Assembly (NCBI RefSeq): GCF_910592395.1
Contig: NC_088317.1
Location: forward strand, 3,410,001-3,474,000
Direction: 5' to 3'
DNA length: 64,000 nt
Origin: Lineus longissimus
Lineage: Eukaryota; Nemertea; Pilidiophora; Heteronemertea; Lineidae
Shown here: positions 21,601 through 33,501 of the stretch, piece by piece
How the letters are laid out: every line of letters begins with the position of its first letter
Position numbering within the stretch: position 1 is the stretch's first letter
Made by a program: the position numbers and the translations under genes
The notes under the pieces: model-generated
Told to the model about the DNA's origin: nothing
What the model saw: the letters and a program-made list of their open reading frames with translations, nothing else
Database searches by the model: none

Positions 21601-21965
21601 TGTCAGGACGGAGAATTATTTACTTGTAATGCATGAGCTCTTTTCCTCAGCTCATCATCCACGATAGGAATCCGACGGCTAGTTTGGGTATCATGATCAG
21701 AGACCGCTACAAGACCGGTGGAGATAGCTTGGAGAGAGAACTAAGCAGGTGCATAGAGAGTGCAGGCTATCTCATTGGATCCGCTGGGCAAATCACTGAC
21801 GAGTCGTTTCGGACTTGCAATATGGGCTCCGTAACAGAGTTGTCTAAGGGATCGGAGGTGTACATCGTTGTCCACGTGCCAAGGAGCAGTAGTAATAAGC
21901 ATATTCCGGTAAAGACTTTCCATAAGGTGACAACTGCCTTCTTTGGCATCATCAAATACACATAA
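15613..21965 (+). CDS. TNF superfamily ligand, gene B (350 aa)
   Basis: Exons: 15613-15837, 16411-16591, 17307-17342, 18149-18190, 18779-18807, 19245-19284, 20664-20723, 20914-21038, 21651-21965; all phases agree. Type II membrane protein whose transmembrane exon is almost identical to gene A's (KRVLFLGVMLASFVVCFV). The stalk has GIPEWVPSFP, an NIS glycosylation site and furin site RVRR (122-125). Three tiny exons then add a Cys/Lys module (CDCTIKKKKKG, ECGSHKFC) absent from A. The TNF homology domain (from about residue 172, SRIGHFIG) has GLYYIYGQ, FRTCNMGS and the terminal FFGIIKYT, plus the same four Cys as A and D. It is a tandem duplicate of A; the Lys run could bind proteoglycan as in APRIL, which is inference. 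The introns carry several MITEs and a perfect hairpin. Confidence 0.86.
16045..16290 (-). mobile_element. ~245-bp MITE with 9-bp target duplication, copy 1
   Basis: It is flanked by TAAAATATT on both sides (16036-16044, 16291-16299). The ends are GGAAGTGACTATTTGGCAAG and CTTGCCAAATAGACCCGG. The interior repeats short inverted modules such as CTGTTTGGCAAGC. It is inverted relative to the copies at 25908, 27256 and 61530, and lies in intron 1 of TNF gene B. Confidence 0.92.
18452..18760. mobile_element. CTTAGAAATAAAGG-family inverted-repeat element in gene B
   Basis: The left end GTTAGAAATAAAGG and right end CCTTTCTGTCTAAGAG are inverted copies. The interior has AAACCTT/AAGGTTTT palindromes and the GTGCATATTGGC phrase. 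It ends just before gene B's exon at 18779. Confidence 0.6.
19499..19722. mobile_element. CTTAGAAATTC-family element, diverged copy in gene B
   Basis: It has the same arrangement as 10562-10800 (ends GTCTTAGAAATTCTTAG and AACCTTTATGTCAAAG, GTGCACATTTGTGCTG inside), but is more diverged. Confidence 0.5.
21475..21545. repeat. Perfect 32-bp hairpin in the last intron of TNF gene B
   Basis: Arms 21475-21506 and 21514-21545 are exact reverse complements around the 7-nt loop AAAGCTA. The flanks (TTTTAAGTGATCGC / GCGGTCACTTTAAA) extend the pairing imperfectly by about 20 more bases. The arm core is CTTGCCAGAAAGTTTGGGG. Confidence 0.95.
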
Positions 21966-23502
21966 AATATTTGACATGTGGCCTTTTCATTCTGAAGATG
22001 CATCATGGGTCTTTAGCGCGTATCTTAAATTACTCGGGAAATTCATTTACATGTACATGTACAATGTAAAGGACATTTTTAATATATTTTTTGGTATTTC
22101 AATTGAATTAGAAAGCTTATTCGGTCTTTTAGTGTCCACGGTAGCTATTCGCTCTCTTATGATGAAACATGGATTTACCTTATTAATGTAATTGTCGGTT
22201 ACATTGCTCGTATGGGAAACAGCCTCATCCTGCTATGACAGATATTGCATTCGTTGTAAACGGGTAATAATTCATCAAGTAGTTACATGTAATTCTCCGA
22301 GCAGAGCATCTGTCTGGCAGGCATTTCAAATTTTGCTATCAAATTTTGAAACAGCTGAAATTTTCACAATATCCACTTTTGTTATCCTTTTTCCGGAAAT
22401 AGATTTTGTGATGCAACGCTTGCGCATTGCAACAGAATATATGCAATTTCGAAAATCCTCGAATGAAAAAAAAAAATAAGTGAGCGTATTCAGCCCGGCG
22501 CAGTCATGCCGCGGGAAACGTTATAAAAACCGACAAATGGCTGCAAATTTATTTATCTAATTTAATTCGGGAATTTTCACGAATAAAAAAATATTACGAT
22601 GAAAAAACAATCCTCGGGATACTTTGATTTGGAATCGACGTACTGCCTTCTTGTATGTTTCGAGAAAAGATGCTTATTTTACTCAGTTTTCGACATAAAG
22701 CAGGAGGGTCGATTTTCAGTCAAACAGTAAAAAATGTGCATACATTGAATAATAGGCCTAGGCCAACTCGATTTTACGAGAATTCTAACTGGCGTTCTCG
22801 AAAACCGAGATGGTGGCGACTGCATATAAATATTTTGTAAAAGTTGTAAAACGTTGTAAAAATGTAGTAACGTAACGTTAAATCGGAGGATTCTCATAAT
22901 GCATATATACTTGTATACTACTGTAAAAGTTGTAAATTTGTAAAAATGTAGTAACGTAACGTTAAATCGGAGGATTCTCATAATGCATATATACTTGTAT
23001 ACAACTGTAAAAGGTGTAAATTTGTAAAAACTAACGTTAGTAATAAATACCTTTAACAGTTACCTGGAGAATATAAGACTAGTTTTCGTTACTTGATTTG
23101 AATAATCACATTAGACATGTGACACTGTTACATGATAATCTTTAGACATGTGACACTTTGATCGACAGATCCACTTTAGTGTTACATGACGTGGACCATT
23201 GATATCAATCTGACTGACCATTCAGCTGTTTAAAAATCCAATGGAATCAGCCTGTCCTCGCACCTTTTTGTACTGACGCTGTTGACACCTTGCCACATCA
23301 ATAAATGACAAGCGATTATTACAGAGCACATTTAGAAATATCAAATCTCTGACCTATTTTTCAGAGGCCTTGAGTAAAAAGACCTCTCAACAAACGCATC
23401 GCCATACAAAGTTCAGCGCACCCTGGCGTAAACAGTTTGGTTTAACAATATCGTCATGTTTAGCTTTACTTTGGTCAAGCACATGGGAAAACTCTTTTAA
23501 CG
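21966..23502. other. Intergenic region between TNF genes B and C
   Basis: Gene B 3' flank, then an 84-bp tandem repeat (22836-23040). Two ATTAGACATGTGACAC/TTTAGACATGTGACAC phrases occur near 23110-23160. No exon was recognised before the gene C start. Confidence 0.5.
22836..23040 (+). repeat. 84-bp tandem repeat, about 2.4 copies
   Basis: The unit contains GTAGTAACGTAACGTTAAAT and ATAATGCATATATACTTG. The second copy begins 84 bp after the first, and a third partial copy ends in AACTAACGTTAG. Confidence 0.85.
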
Positions 23503-26500
23503 ATGCCTTCCAGTCGGCGTTCGGAGATTCTGTCTCATATTGTAGTGGCCGTATTATCTTCCCTAATCATTTGTTCTTTCATGCTTGTGATAATTAATGT
23601 ACAATTTGGGGAGATTTTGGCTAGACAAGACGAGCAGATTAAAGAACTTAAGGTTGCCATTGCAGAAGCCAAGGCATGCTGCAGGAAAAAGGAAGCCTCC
23701 ACAGCTGTGGTAAGTAGTTATAATGAACGTCCCAGCGCCGTATTTAGCGGGGTCGGGGAGGTAACGGGGGCAAAAGCCACCCCGGACATCGCCAAAAAAC
23801 TTGTTTTTTTTTCATGCTGATTTGGGTCCTTTTGGGACCCTAAGGTGTTCTGTCCCAGGGTTGAAAAGTTAAATACGGCCCTGCGTCCAAGACGATAGAC
23901 TAGGCCTATTTGGAATCTTGACTATTTTGGATAATATCTGTATCAGGATTTCTGACCTAACAAAGTTTAACGCTCTTTAATTTGCTTCACAATTCACACT
24001 TTGCATGCTTGGCACATTGGAACATAAATGCTGTCTGCGTCCAACATTTGCTTACAAAAAAAATTTCATACCAATTTGGCAAAATACTAGTTTGCTTAAG
24101 AAATACTTTTTGATTTGATTATGTTTTTGCGAATAATTTCACGCTGATACCTTTTGCATTCAGAGAAGTTTGGCAAAACGTTGATCAAGCTGACATTGCC
24201 AAAAAAATAAACATTTCAAAATAAAGAACCCTTTATAATTACATTGCTGGGCAGACTGAAATTCTAAAGTTTGGCTTGAGGTGCACTCGAAGGGTGGCTA
24301 CAGAAAAAGCTCCGGCAACTTGCCAGAGATACCGCCAAGGGAAACCTCTTCACTCAAGCTTTGATCTACTCATAAAATATATTGTTTTGAAGTCTGAGAT
24401 ATCAAAATCAATGATTCTCAGTTGTATTGACATTTCTAGTACGATACTTCACCTTGTTGACCATTTATTCTCTTTGAGCTTCTTACATGATATCAAATGC
24501 GAACATTAGTCATAAATTTAGTGCTGGCATTTCATCGGAATTTGCAAGTGATATGAATTTCATACCAGAGTCCAAAACCAGCAAACTTCCTAAAAACACT
24601 TTTTCCAAAAATAATTGCGCTTGAAACATCTCTTGTTGCATTGCATAATAGAAAAAAAACTAGTGAACATTTTTCCCATCTTGATAGGAACTTAAGCCTG
24701 CGGTGGTAAGTGTCATATGATGAAAATTAAAAGCTTTCCTTCATGTAAAAGCTTCCTTCACTTGCATCACGGAAAAAAGTTACTTTGCTTAATATAGTCT
24801 TGGCGGATTTGATATATCAATTTGTAAAATTAGACCGCAAATTAGGCTGCTGTTTTTAATAGGAAACACAACATATCCGCATCGGTGCAGGAATTAACTA
24901 CTTGTAATAAAGAACTAATTCATATTTATAACCGAGCCGAATATAGAAAGAAAAGTTCAACAGGTCCAGGCGGCGTCTTGTTTACGGGACCGCTAACGGC
25001 CCCGGGAGAATTCCCAGCAACAACCAATATCAACTTACGCTTTGGATTATTATACAGTTCAAATATTCATAAGAGCCAAATATCGCCGGACCAAAACTTA
25101 GGCTATCTTGTCCCTGTTTACAGGATTGCTGGCGGTCCCCTGGGGCTATCCAAACACGATCAGGGAATCAAGGCACCAAGAAATGTTATTTGTTGGAAGA
25201 AAAATACAAAAAAATGTATTACAGCCAATCACAGACTTGTTTTTTAGCGATTTGAAGGCCATCGACCTAATTAGCATAAACATCGTGATTTCACCCCCCC
25301 GGCTCACATTCATAGAAATAAATGCGAGAGGCTTTTTTCTGGAGATACTTTTGTCAAATGCGATCAAGAGACAGAACGGCTCCCGGAATTGGGTTATTCC
25401 GGTGCTGATATTCTACGAAAGGGACTATAGGGCAAGATTTCAAACGTTTTCTGAGTGAACCCAACCACCTCTGAATTCTGAAAGAATCTCAGAACTTTGA
25501 AAGGCTGCCTTATTATTATGCTGATTCACTGCGTATGTTCCCAAAATAGTTTTCATTGAAAATAATCGTACCAGGTAAAAAGCCATCAAAATAAAATTCA
25601 GTTGTCATAAACGAAATAAGTAGACCATTTAACAAATTTCCTGAAAATTTCCTTTTTTAGGTGTAAGCACAGACTGTAGCTTCTTTCAGACTGTGCTGTA
25701 AGACAAGGGGGTCATTGTCTAAAGTAACAAGTGGCCAGTAACTTAATTGAGAAGCCCTATCATTTCTTCTAAAGTCGAATCCAAGATGGCCACCGGCTGA
25801 GCTTGTGGACGCTTGTACATCATACATGTAGACAACAAATCTCCCATCTTACACACAAATGTCATGTGGAAAAAGTCCCGGCCTGCTTTTAATTTGATTT
25901 AATTTTAGGCCGGGTCTATTTGGCAAGCCGCTCGCCGAACAGGCATCTTTTTTTGTCCTGTTTGGAGAGCCGCTTGCCAAACAGCACTAAAAAGCCACCC
26001 TGTTCGGCCAGCCGGACTTGCCAAACAGGTAAAAAATCTACCCTGTTTGGTGAGCTGGAGACTTTACTTTGATATTAATGAGTTCGGCTCTCCATTCAGG
26101 ACAAGAAAAAGTCGCTGTTTGGTAAGCCGGGCTTGCCAAGTAGTCACTTCCTTAATTTTATGACTTTAAAAAATTGACTTTAAACGCTGTTTATGATGAC
26201 CAGATCCGGATCCAAATGGCCGAGTGGTATAGTCATCCGTCTCGTAATTAGGAGCGAGAAGGTTCGACACCCGTTGATAGCTTGTTCCTTTGCGGCCATT
26301 TGGTTCGCCACGAATTAGCGAATATATGATGTGACCAGCCTTTTCGTCTGACATTAAAAAGAGGAGTCTAGGAGTGAATGTCTCATGTCTCGTAAGTCAA
26401 TTATGGCCAGCCCTTTTAGAAGGAATGACACTGCAATTAACAAACTACACTTCACTTCTGTATATATCAAATATGATACGTGACAATATTACCGATAAAA

Positions 26501-29500
26501 AAAATGTAAATTCTACCCAATCGGGGATTCTATCCATTTTCATGACTGCATCTGTGTTTGATTTTATATTCCGTCTCGTACTCAATACATACAGTGTTAT
26601 TATTCAATGACGACCTCAAAATAATTTGACATTGCCAATCAGAATGGCGGCATTACCAAGAAATCGAAAGGCCAGGAAATCTCAGTGGGCCCAGTAATAA
26701 TACATTGTTTTATCTTCTACGCATAAGTGAATTCTATACTTACATACATTAGCTAATATTTTTAACACGTCATATATTTCTCAGACGAACAAATTGTGAC
26801 CATTCCTTCGAATTGATATGTAATGCTGGGCATACTACATTTATATAAAATGTCTGAAGTGATCGGACAGCCGTCTCGTTTTTTTCAAGGCCTCCTCTGT
26901 TCGGCCAAAAATTTGAAAATTCAACTTGAATTTGAGAATTTTCAATTGTCAATATGTACCGAATATAAATTTCCTTATTGCTGTTGTGTGATATGCAAAG
27001 GTTCTGCGAATCTACGTGCATTATAACTGTACAACGGCTGGCATTTTTTTAAATTATCATGAAAGTTCCTGCGTTACAAGAAAATACATGTCTATGCAAT
27101 GAACAGGAACGGCCATGACTTTAAAGGCATACGTCGTTCGTTAAAATTTGAAATTTGTAATTGAATTTGAATTTGAAAATTTCCAATAGCGTTAATACGT
27201 ACTCGATGTAAATTTCACCATTGCCGTTGTGGAGACAAATATACAAAAAATACAAGGCCGAGTCTATTTGGCAAGCCGCTCGCCGAACAGGCATCTTTTT
27301 TTGTCCTGTTTGGAGAGCCGCTTGCCAAACAGCACTAAAAAGCCACCCTGTTCGGCCAGCCGGGCTTGGCAAACAGGTAAAAAATCTACCCTGTTTGGCG
27401 AGCTGGAGACTTTACTTTAATATTATTGAGTTCGGCTCTCCATTCAGGACAAGAAAAAGTCGCTGTTTGGTAAGCCGGGCTTGCCAAGTAGTCACTTCCA
27501 AAATAAAAACACCGAGTTTCAGGTTATTTGTGTGCAGAATAACTGCACTGCGGGCGCCGGGCATTGTGTATAACTGCAGTATTTTCCTGGACCACCAGTT
27601 ATTACGAACGGCGTATCTCTTTAAGCATTCTCTAGGGTAATGCTCCTTTGCCAAGGGAGATATTTCACTCGACTTGTTCATTTTAAGACTTTAATTTTGT
27701 GCTGCATAATTTCCCTTTTAGGCTAATATTCTATAAATTTGAAAGCTGCTCTTGTTTGTATGACTCGGTCTTCAAACTGCCAAAAGTTCGCGCCCATGAC
27801 TGCTGGAATTCTAACTTGTTGGTTGAGAACAGAGTTACAATTATACTGGCTACTAGAAATCCACCAGGAGTAGTTTTCAAAGGTATTAGTACACATATGT
27901 GAGTTAAGTTGGAGAATGTGTTAAAGATGGTTTTTCGCTCATAGAGCATATCAAAATCCTGGCACCACTGAGGTACTCTCAAACAATTGTAAGAGTTAAT
28001 TATTAATTAAAAGTGAAGAAGCTAATTACTACTAAATTGTCCTTTTATAAGCTATGTAACAGCAAATAGTAAGACGCACACAATTTCTAGGGTCAATCAT
28101 ATTTTCACCTTTCTCGAAGACAGTGATATTTGTCATATAAGGAAAACTCGAAAATGATGTCCTCACCAGAAGAGTCTTCTATTTTTTTCGAGATTCCCTG
28201 GCTAATATGACTACCCATTAACTATTAACCTACATGTACTAATTCCTTCCTTGAAAGCGCGTCAATGGTATTTAGTATGAATAGAAGGACGGTATTCGAC
28301 TATAAGTATACTTGCAAGTACAGATTAACCATACATACATGTCCTTTATTGCATACTTCATACTTGTAAAACCAATCACACAAGTATACTGAATGACTCG
28401 GAAAATTCTAAAATCGGAGTCTGCAGCTCAAACGTGGATTACTAAAAGTGGTAATCAGTTTTTAAATTGCCATAATATCATGTTGAAAACACTCTTTAAA
28501 AGACAATCGTTTATAACTGATTAAATTCTTGAGTTACATTTCATGGTGCGAACGTGCGAGTGATTGTGAAATTATCTTTTGGTAACATGTAAAACCTCGC
28601 CTGAAAATGGTTGTCCACTTTTTTGTCATTCTTGTATTCTTTCAATATACGCCACCTCTCGATATTTCAAACCTAACCTTGTACATGACGAAGAAGTGAA
28701 TTTTTTGGTGATCTTCTTCAGTTGGTAAAGTAATTGCGAGTTTTATAAATTAATTGAACAAAATGTCTATTATTTGTGGTTGGGGCATTATTTTACAACA
28801 TTTTGTTTTATCACAGAGTAAATCGTCTGTCTCAAGTTACTGGGTATATTATAAATATCATGTTTTCTACAATATCATTGTTCGGGATTAACCAATCAGA
28901 ATACAGACATGACACCTTCCCTCATCAATATTCATATCACCATACGAGGATTAATGCAAATGATCCAATTCAAAAGAAATGCAAAATCAATTCTGATATC
29001 GCATTCCGATATCGCATACACAAACAAGATGATTTTGTGTTTGAATACGAGTGGTGACACTATAGTCAAAATTATAAGCAATGGAAAAAACCTGAAAAAA
29101 GGAAATCATGTGAACTGCTAGAATATTTTACTTACATTATTTTGTTATCTAAACGTACATGAAAAACGAGAAAAGGGCTGAGTATTCCGTATATTCTAAT
29201 TCATAATCCGCGTTGTCACTCTTACCACTGTCAACTTTTCATGACAATATCCACAAATTTCATCCATTAAATCACTATCCACGATCCGAAATACACATGA
29301 ATTATCACTATCCATTGAATCCAACTGTAAATACTCAACTATGTGACACAGATACTTTGCCTGTGATGCTTGTTTTGTTGGTAACAACTTTCTGAAATAT
29401 CCAAAATGTTTGAAGAAGAAAATATCGCAATCATAATTAAGCCAAATGTTCTGCCAAGTTATCCAAATATTCATAAAGATTTGTTCGCCTTCACAATTTC

Positions 29501-32500
29501 TAAAATCAATCAAATTTTAACTTCCATCAGTACCTATTGCACTTACAGTCATTTCATGAAGACAGTGTTTCCAGATGTTTCCAATTGTAGTGTACAAGTT
29601 TGAATGAGCTTTTACCGGTTTTACCACAGTAACACAAGTTTCTGCTTAGAAATGAAACTGAACGTTTAGCTTACCCCATACATGTGTTTCCTAGTATTTT
29701 AGATAACCAACATTCGCACTCTTGTGATCCCAACTTCCTGAGATGTAATGAAAAATTTCCCAACTCAGCTCTAACTTCATTCCTTCGGAATGTTAAAAAT
29801 TTTACGTGGGTCGGAAACTGGGAATTCCAAAATCCCCGTTGAGAGATATCACGGGACAGCGCGGTCATTACTTAAAATCACAATAGCCTATCACCATAGC
29901 TCAAATTAATACAAGGAAGATGATAATGTGTGACGTCAATAAATCATTTTTTTCATTGAATTGAAAACTGAATGAAAAAAACACTTGTTGTACTCATCAT
30001 ATATACAGGCCGATATCATTGGCTCGGTCCACTTGTTTGACTCTACATAACATACAATTCCATTGGGAATGACATTCACCCTGGCAGAGGCTCGCAAACA
30101 TGGACGAACAATAGTGCAATAAGTTCATTCGCCAATGCGATAAAACTTTCCATGCATAGTATTTTTGTATCAGTCTGCACAACGGGGTTCAATAAGTATT
30201 TATTCATCGGATATCAACGTAAATCTCAAATTCAAGTTCGATAATAGCGAGTTTTCGCAAATCCGAAACGCGAACGTTAACGCCTATCTCATTGCTATTA
30301 ACAGCTTACCCTTCGAGTACTGAAAGACAAAGTTGTATGATAGCCCCCCCCCTGCCTGCAGAAGTCAAGAGGAATGCACAAATTCGGTTTTTGTCACGGG
30401 TATGTGTAGGCTGTGTCTTTATTTGATGTCACAAAGAGGCAAGATTATAGGTTAAAAATAGTTTGATTGCCATATCAGACACACATTTTGATACCATTCG
30501 CGAATGGAGTCTAGTTCGGGACTGTGAGCGTCGACCGACACCAAAATCAAACAATTATTGCCAATAAACCAAATTATTATGTTTTATTTGTCTTCTTCAG
30601 AGTCCGTTGCCCACCCCCGCAGCTTACCAACATGCAGAGAGACCAGTGCGCTCCATCAGACACCGGCGGAAAAGGCGTAAGTTTGGGATACTTCTCCACG
30701 TGTCCTCAAAGTTTTATCTTCTGATGATGTAGTGTCTTGTTGGGCCAACCTGTGTATGTAATAAGTTTTTTGATTGGGCGGACGTTGCGTGGTCGTTGCC
30801 GTCGCCTGTTGTTGCAACCGACCAGCCTTGGCAGTGGGGACGGGAGCAAAATCCTATCGGAGACCAAATTGCACTTTGGAATGTGATTGCGACGGAACGG
30901 CAGACAATCCTGGGTACAATTTGTGTCAAACATCTAGGCAAGCACAAGACTTTGACTACGCCTGATACGCAACATGTGCTGCATGTATTTCAGGTCATCA
31001 AGATAATCGTCGCCAGGTGGTCAGAGATCTGCGACACAAAGTGAGTGACTTGCAACACAAATTTAATAACATTCTAGCGATGGTAAGCATATACGTGTTC
31101 AGTGGAATTGTTGGCGCCCTTACCTTGCTGGATGTTTTAGAAAAATGCTCGTATCATGACGGTCACATGACAAAAATTATCTCACAATGATATCAACCGA
31201 CTTTATATTACTTTAACCATGAGATTATCCAATGCAAAGAGCAGTAACGTTTAGTTCATCTGTTGACTCCTAGGTGGCCGACCTGCATCCTTCAGTCCTG
31301 CCACCTAGAGTTTGAATTCCTTTTTTGATAAGGTCGTTTGGATATGCTCATCTTTCAGATCAACTCGCCCCCGATCCCAGCCATCTTCCAAGTGACAGCA
31401 GAGAACCAATCACACAGTACGTGTATTAACCATTCACTGTCAACTGCAAACAATTTCCGTTGTTTTATTATCCCGGATTTCGCAAGTAACCTGGAATCGC
31501 GAAAATTAAAATAGCACATTTTTTGTGGATTGAAAAAACTGAAATGAATTCCGTAATCCGCGAATATAAAACGTAAAAAGTTCAGAAAAAAAAGCGAATC
31601 GAAAATATAAATCAGCACGAAATATGGTGGTTAAAAGTAATACAACACCTGATACAGTTTAGGCGTGGTTTATTGGTGAACTTTGTATAGACGTTGCCAG
31701 TTGGTCATTAGTATCACAGCCAACAACACCACCCCGAAATAAGAGTATACCTTCAAAACCCTCGAGAAATTGTTTTAAAAAGAAAAGTGAGGATAACGTA
31801 TGCACATAAACTATCAAGAATTCATCAAGATTATTATCTTGCAAACGCCCCCTATTGTCAAAATTTGGAACCTAGTGCTAGTTACGATGCTGTACAAATT
31901 CCTAGTTTTTATGAATTCTCGATACTATGATTTGGGTGATTCACTTGAATTGAGACTTTTGATAATCCATTGTTTATGCAATAAATTTAGTAATAAATGC
32001 ATTCATCCGTACTAATTTACCTTCTAGACGTCAACAACTACACGGTGTATTGGCAAGAAGAAAATACCGACATTTTGGACAGCGACGAGGATCCAACCTT
32101 AATTGCTGAATCGGACCCGGTACATTATGGCAGGATCGTTGGAATCAAAGTGAAGAAACAAGGCTTTTTCTCTGTCTATGCACAGGTCAAATTCAAAGGA
32201 GTTCATAGGTAAAACTGCTAATTGATTTCTAAATTAATTTGCCTTTGTTCCTCCATGGCCAATTGGCCTGAAAAAGTTAAGTTCAAAATTCTGAGTAGAT
32301 TTCTTGGCTTAGGAAAAAAATAGGGTTTTCTTGGATGATTCCCGGGAAATAATGGACCTTTTTTCGATCAAGGAGGTTTCCAGAGACGATACATCTGACT
32401 TTCTTGTCTTTGAGTATGGACTTATGACTCGACGCCTTAAAAAATGTAAGGGCCTACTGTGATACAACCCCTACATTCTAAGCCCGGTGTAGAAGTTTAA

Positions 32501-33501
32501 AATGTCCTAGGATAGAATGCCCGGGAACAAAGGATTCTATTATGGGCTTCAATCTCTGAGCTATTGACGGTCAGGGTCTCTATAGAACCATATTGCAGAA
32601 TACAATAGGGCCTGACACTTTTTCAAGGGGGGCATTTGTTACTGTTACACCGGCGCCCTACCAGTAGGTGCTCAATCATTCAGTGTTATGGAAAAGTTTA
32701 ATTTTAAATGGTGACTACAGACATAAGTTAGGCAGGTCAGATTAAGTTACACAAAGTTGCCGATTGTCGCTCTCATATCTCGCAGTACATCGAAACAATT
32801 CACGCTTGAACGAGGATAGATAAATCAAGAATCCTCCCCTAACTGTACTAGTCACCTGCCAAATTGATTCCCTAGCTCCTGCCTACAGTTCTCCTTTAAA
32901 GAATGGGTTATCTTTCAAATAAAATAGGCATTTTAACCATTTTAGATCTATGGGCAGGGTCGATAAACCATACCAGACATACTACATCACGAAGGCACCG
33001 GATGGCCTTCCTAATAAGAGAGTCATTTTGCTAGAGAAGACGATAACGCAGGCTTCACCGTAAGTAATTTGTGTAGTTGTTTAAAGGACTTTCGTTTAAT
33101 TTGGGCATGCGATAATATGTTGGTTTCTCATACAAATATGGCTTCCAAAAAGGATAATTGAAAAATCGTTCAACTGCTATAACAATGCACGAGAACGGGG
33201 TGAACCTATAGGCCTGTTCGATATTTTCTAACCATGTGCAAAGCATGAGGGTGAGACCACAATTGGGCATCGTCATAGATGCCAACTACTTGATGATTCC
33301 CCTCCGATTTTCAGAGACAGGAGAAACCGCGGCAATATCGAAGCAATTGACATGGCCTTCAGCAGAAAGTTTTTCTACCTGGAAGTCAACGATGTGGTTT
33401 ACCTTCAGATTGGGCAGATGATTTCGCATGTCATATTTGACAAGGAAACGTACCTAGGTCTTGTTTATTATGGCGACAAGCGAAGTGACTATAGTGCCTG
33501 A
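23503..33501 (+). CDS. TNF superfamily ligand, gene C (309 aa, divergent)
   Basis: Exons: 23503-23709, 24688-24705, 30601-30676, 30994-31082, 31359-31416, 32028-32208, 32946-33059, 33315-33501, ending TGA; phases agree. Cytoplasmic MPSSRRSE, transmembrane about 12-33, then a helical segment (EQIKELKVAIAEAKACC). An 18-nt exon (ELKPAV) and a Pro-rich exon end in a strong furin site RHRRKR (95-100). A heptad-like coiled coil follows (VVRDLRHKVSDLQHKFNN, to about 130), so it would stay with the released ligand. The TNF homology domain (about 137-309) shows YTVYW, GFFSVYAQVKF, NDVVYLQIGQM and TYLGLVYYGD. It lacks the four Cys of A, B and D. It is tail-to-tail with gene D. The 5.9-kb intron between exons 2 and 3 carries MITEs. 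The TNF ligand call is firm; the receptor is unknown. Confidence 0.85.
25908..26151 (+). mobile_element. ~245-bp MITE with 9-bp target duplication, copy 2
   Basis: TTAATTTTA lies on both sides (25899-25907, 26152-26160). The left end is GGCCGGGTCTATTTGGCAAG and the right end CTTGCCAAGTAGTCACTTCC. It lies in the large intron of TNF gene C. Confidence 0.92.
26210..26282 (+). repeat. tRNA-like sequence (SINE head or tRNA pseudogene)
   Basis: An A-box-like TGGCCGAGTGGT (26217-26228) and a B box GGTTCGACACC (26261-26271) are correctly spaced, with a partly pairing anticodon-type stem (CTCGT / GCGAG). The acceptor and T stems do not pair, so it is not a working tRNA. A pol III-derived SINE or tRNA pseudogene is most likely. 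Confidence 0.45.
27256..27499 (+). mobile_element. ~245-bp MITE with 9-bp target duplication, copy 3
   Basis: Near-identical to copy 2. The flanks AAAATACAA and AAAATAAAA agree at 8 of 9 bases. It lies about 1.3 kb from copy 2 in the same intron and orientation. Confidence 0.88.
32482..32665. repeat. Dispersed repeat with CCGGTGTA inverted ends, copy 2
   Basis: It begins CCCGGTGTAGAAGTTT and ends GTTACACCGG, with an interior homologous to 3168-3360. It lies in the intron between exons 6 and 7 of TNF gene C. Confidence 0.5.
33085..33250 (+). repeat. Diverged relative of the TTAA-flanked element at 63621
   Basis: It shares in order ATATGTTGGTTT, ATGGCTTCCA, CGTTCAACTGC, ATAGGCCTG and ACCATGT with 63645-63790. 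The terminal inverted repeats are not clear here. It lies in the last intron of TNF gene C. Confidence 0.55.

Noticed and set aside
24885-25458. Two overlapping plus-strand frames of about 120 codons in the gene C intron
   Set aside because: No recognisable domain, no splice support, and repeat-like flanking sequence.
26210-26282. Functional tRNA gene
   Set aside because: Only the A and B boxes are preserved. The acceptor and T stems do not pair and the anticodon loop has 8 nt, so it is annotated as a tRNA-derived repeat.
31659-32015. Possible extra TNF gene C exon from overlapping frames
   Set aside because: Exons 31359-31416 and 32028-32208 already join in phase (A|AC), and nothing here resembles a TNF strand.
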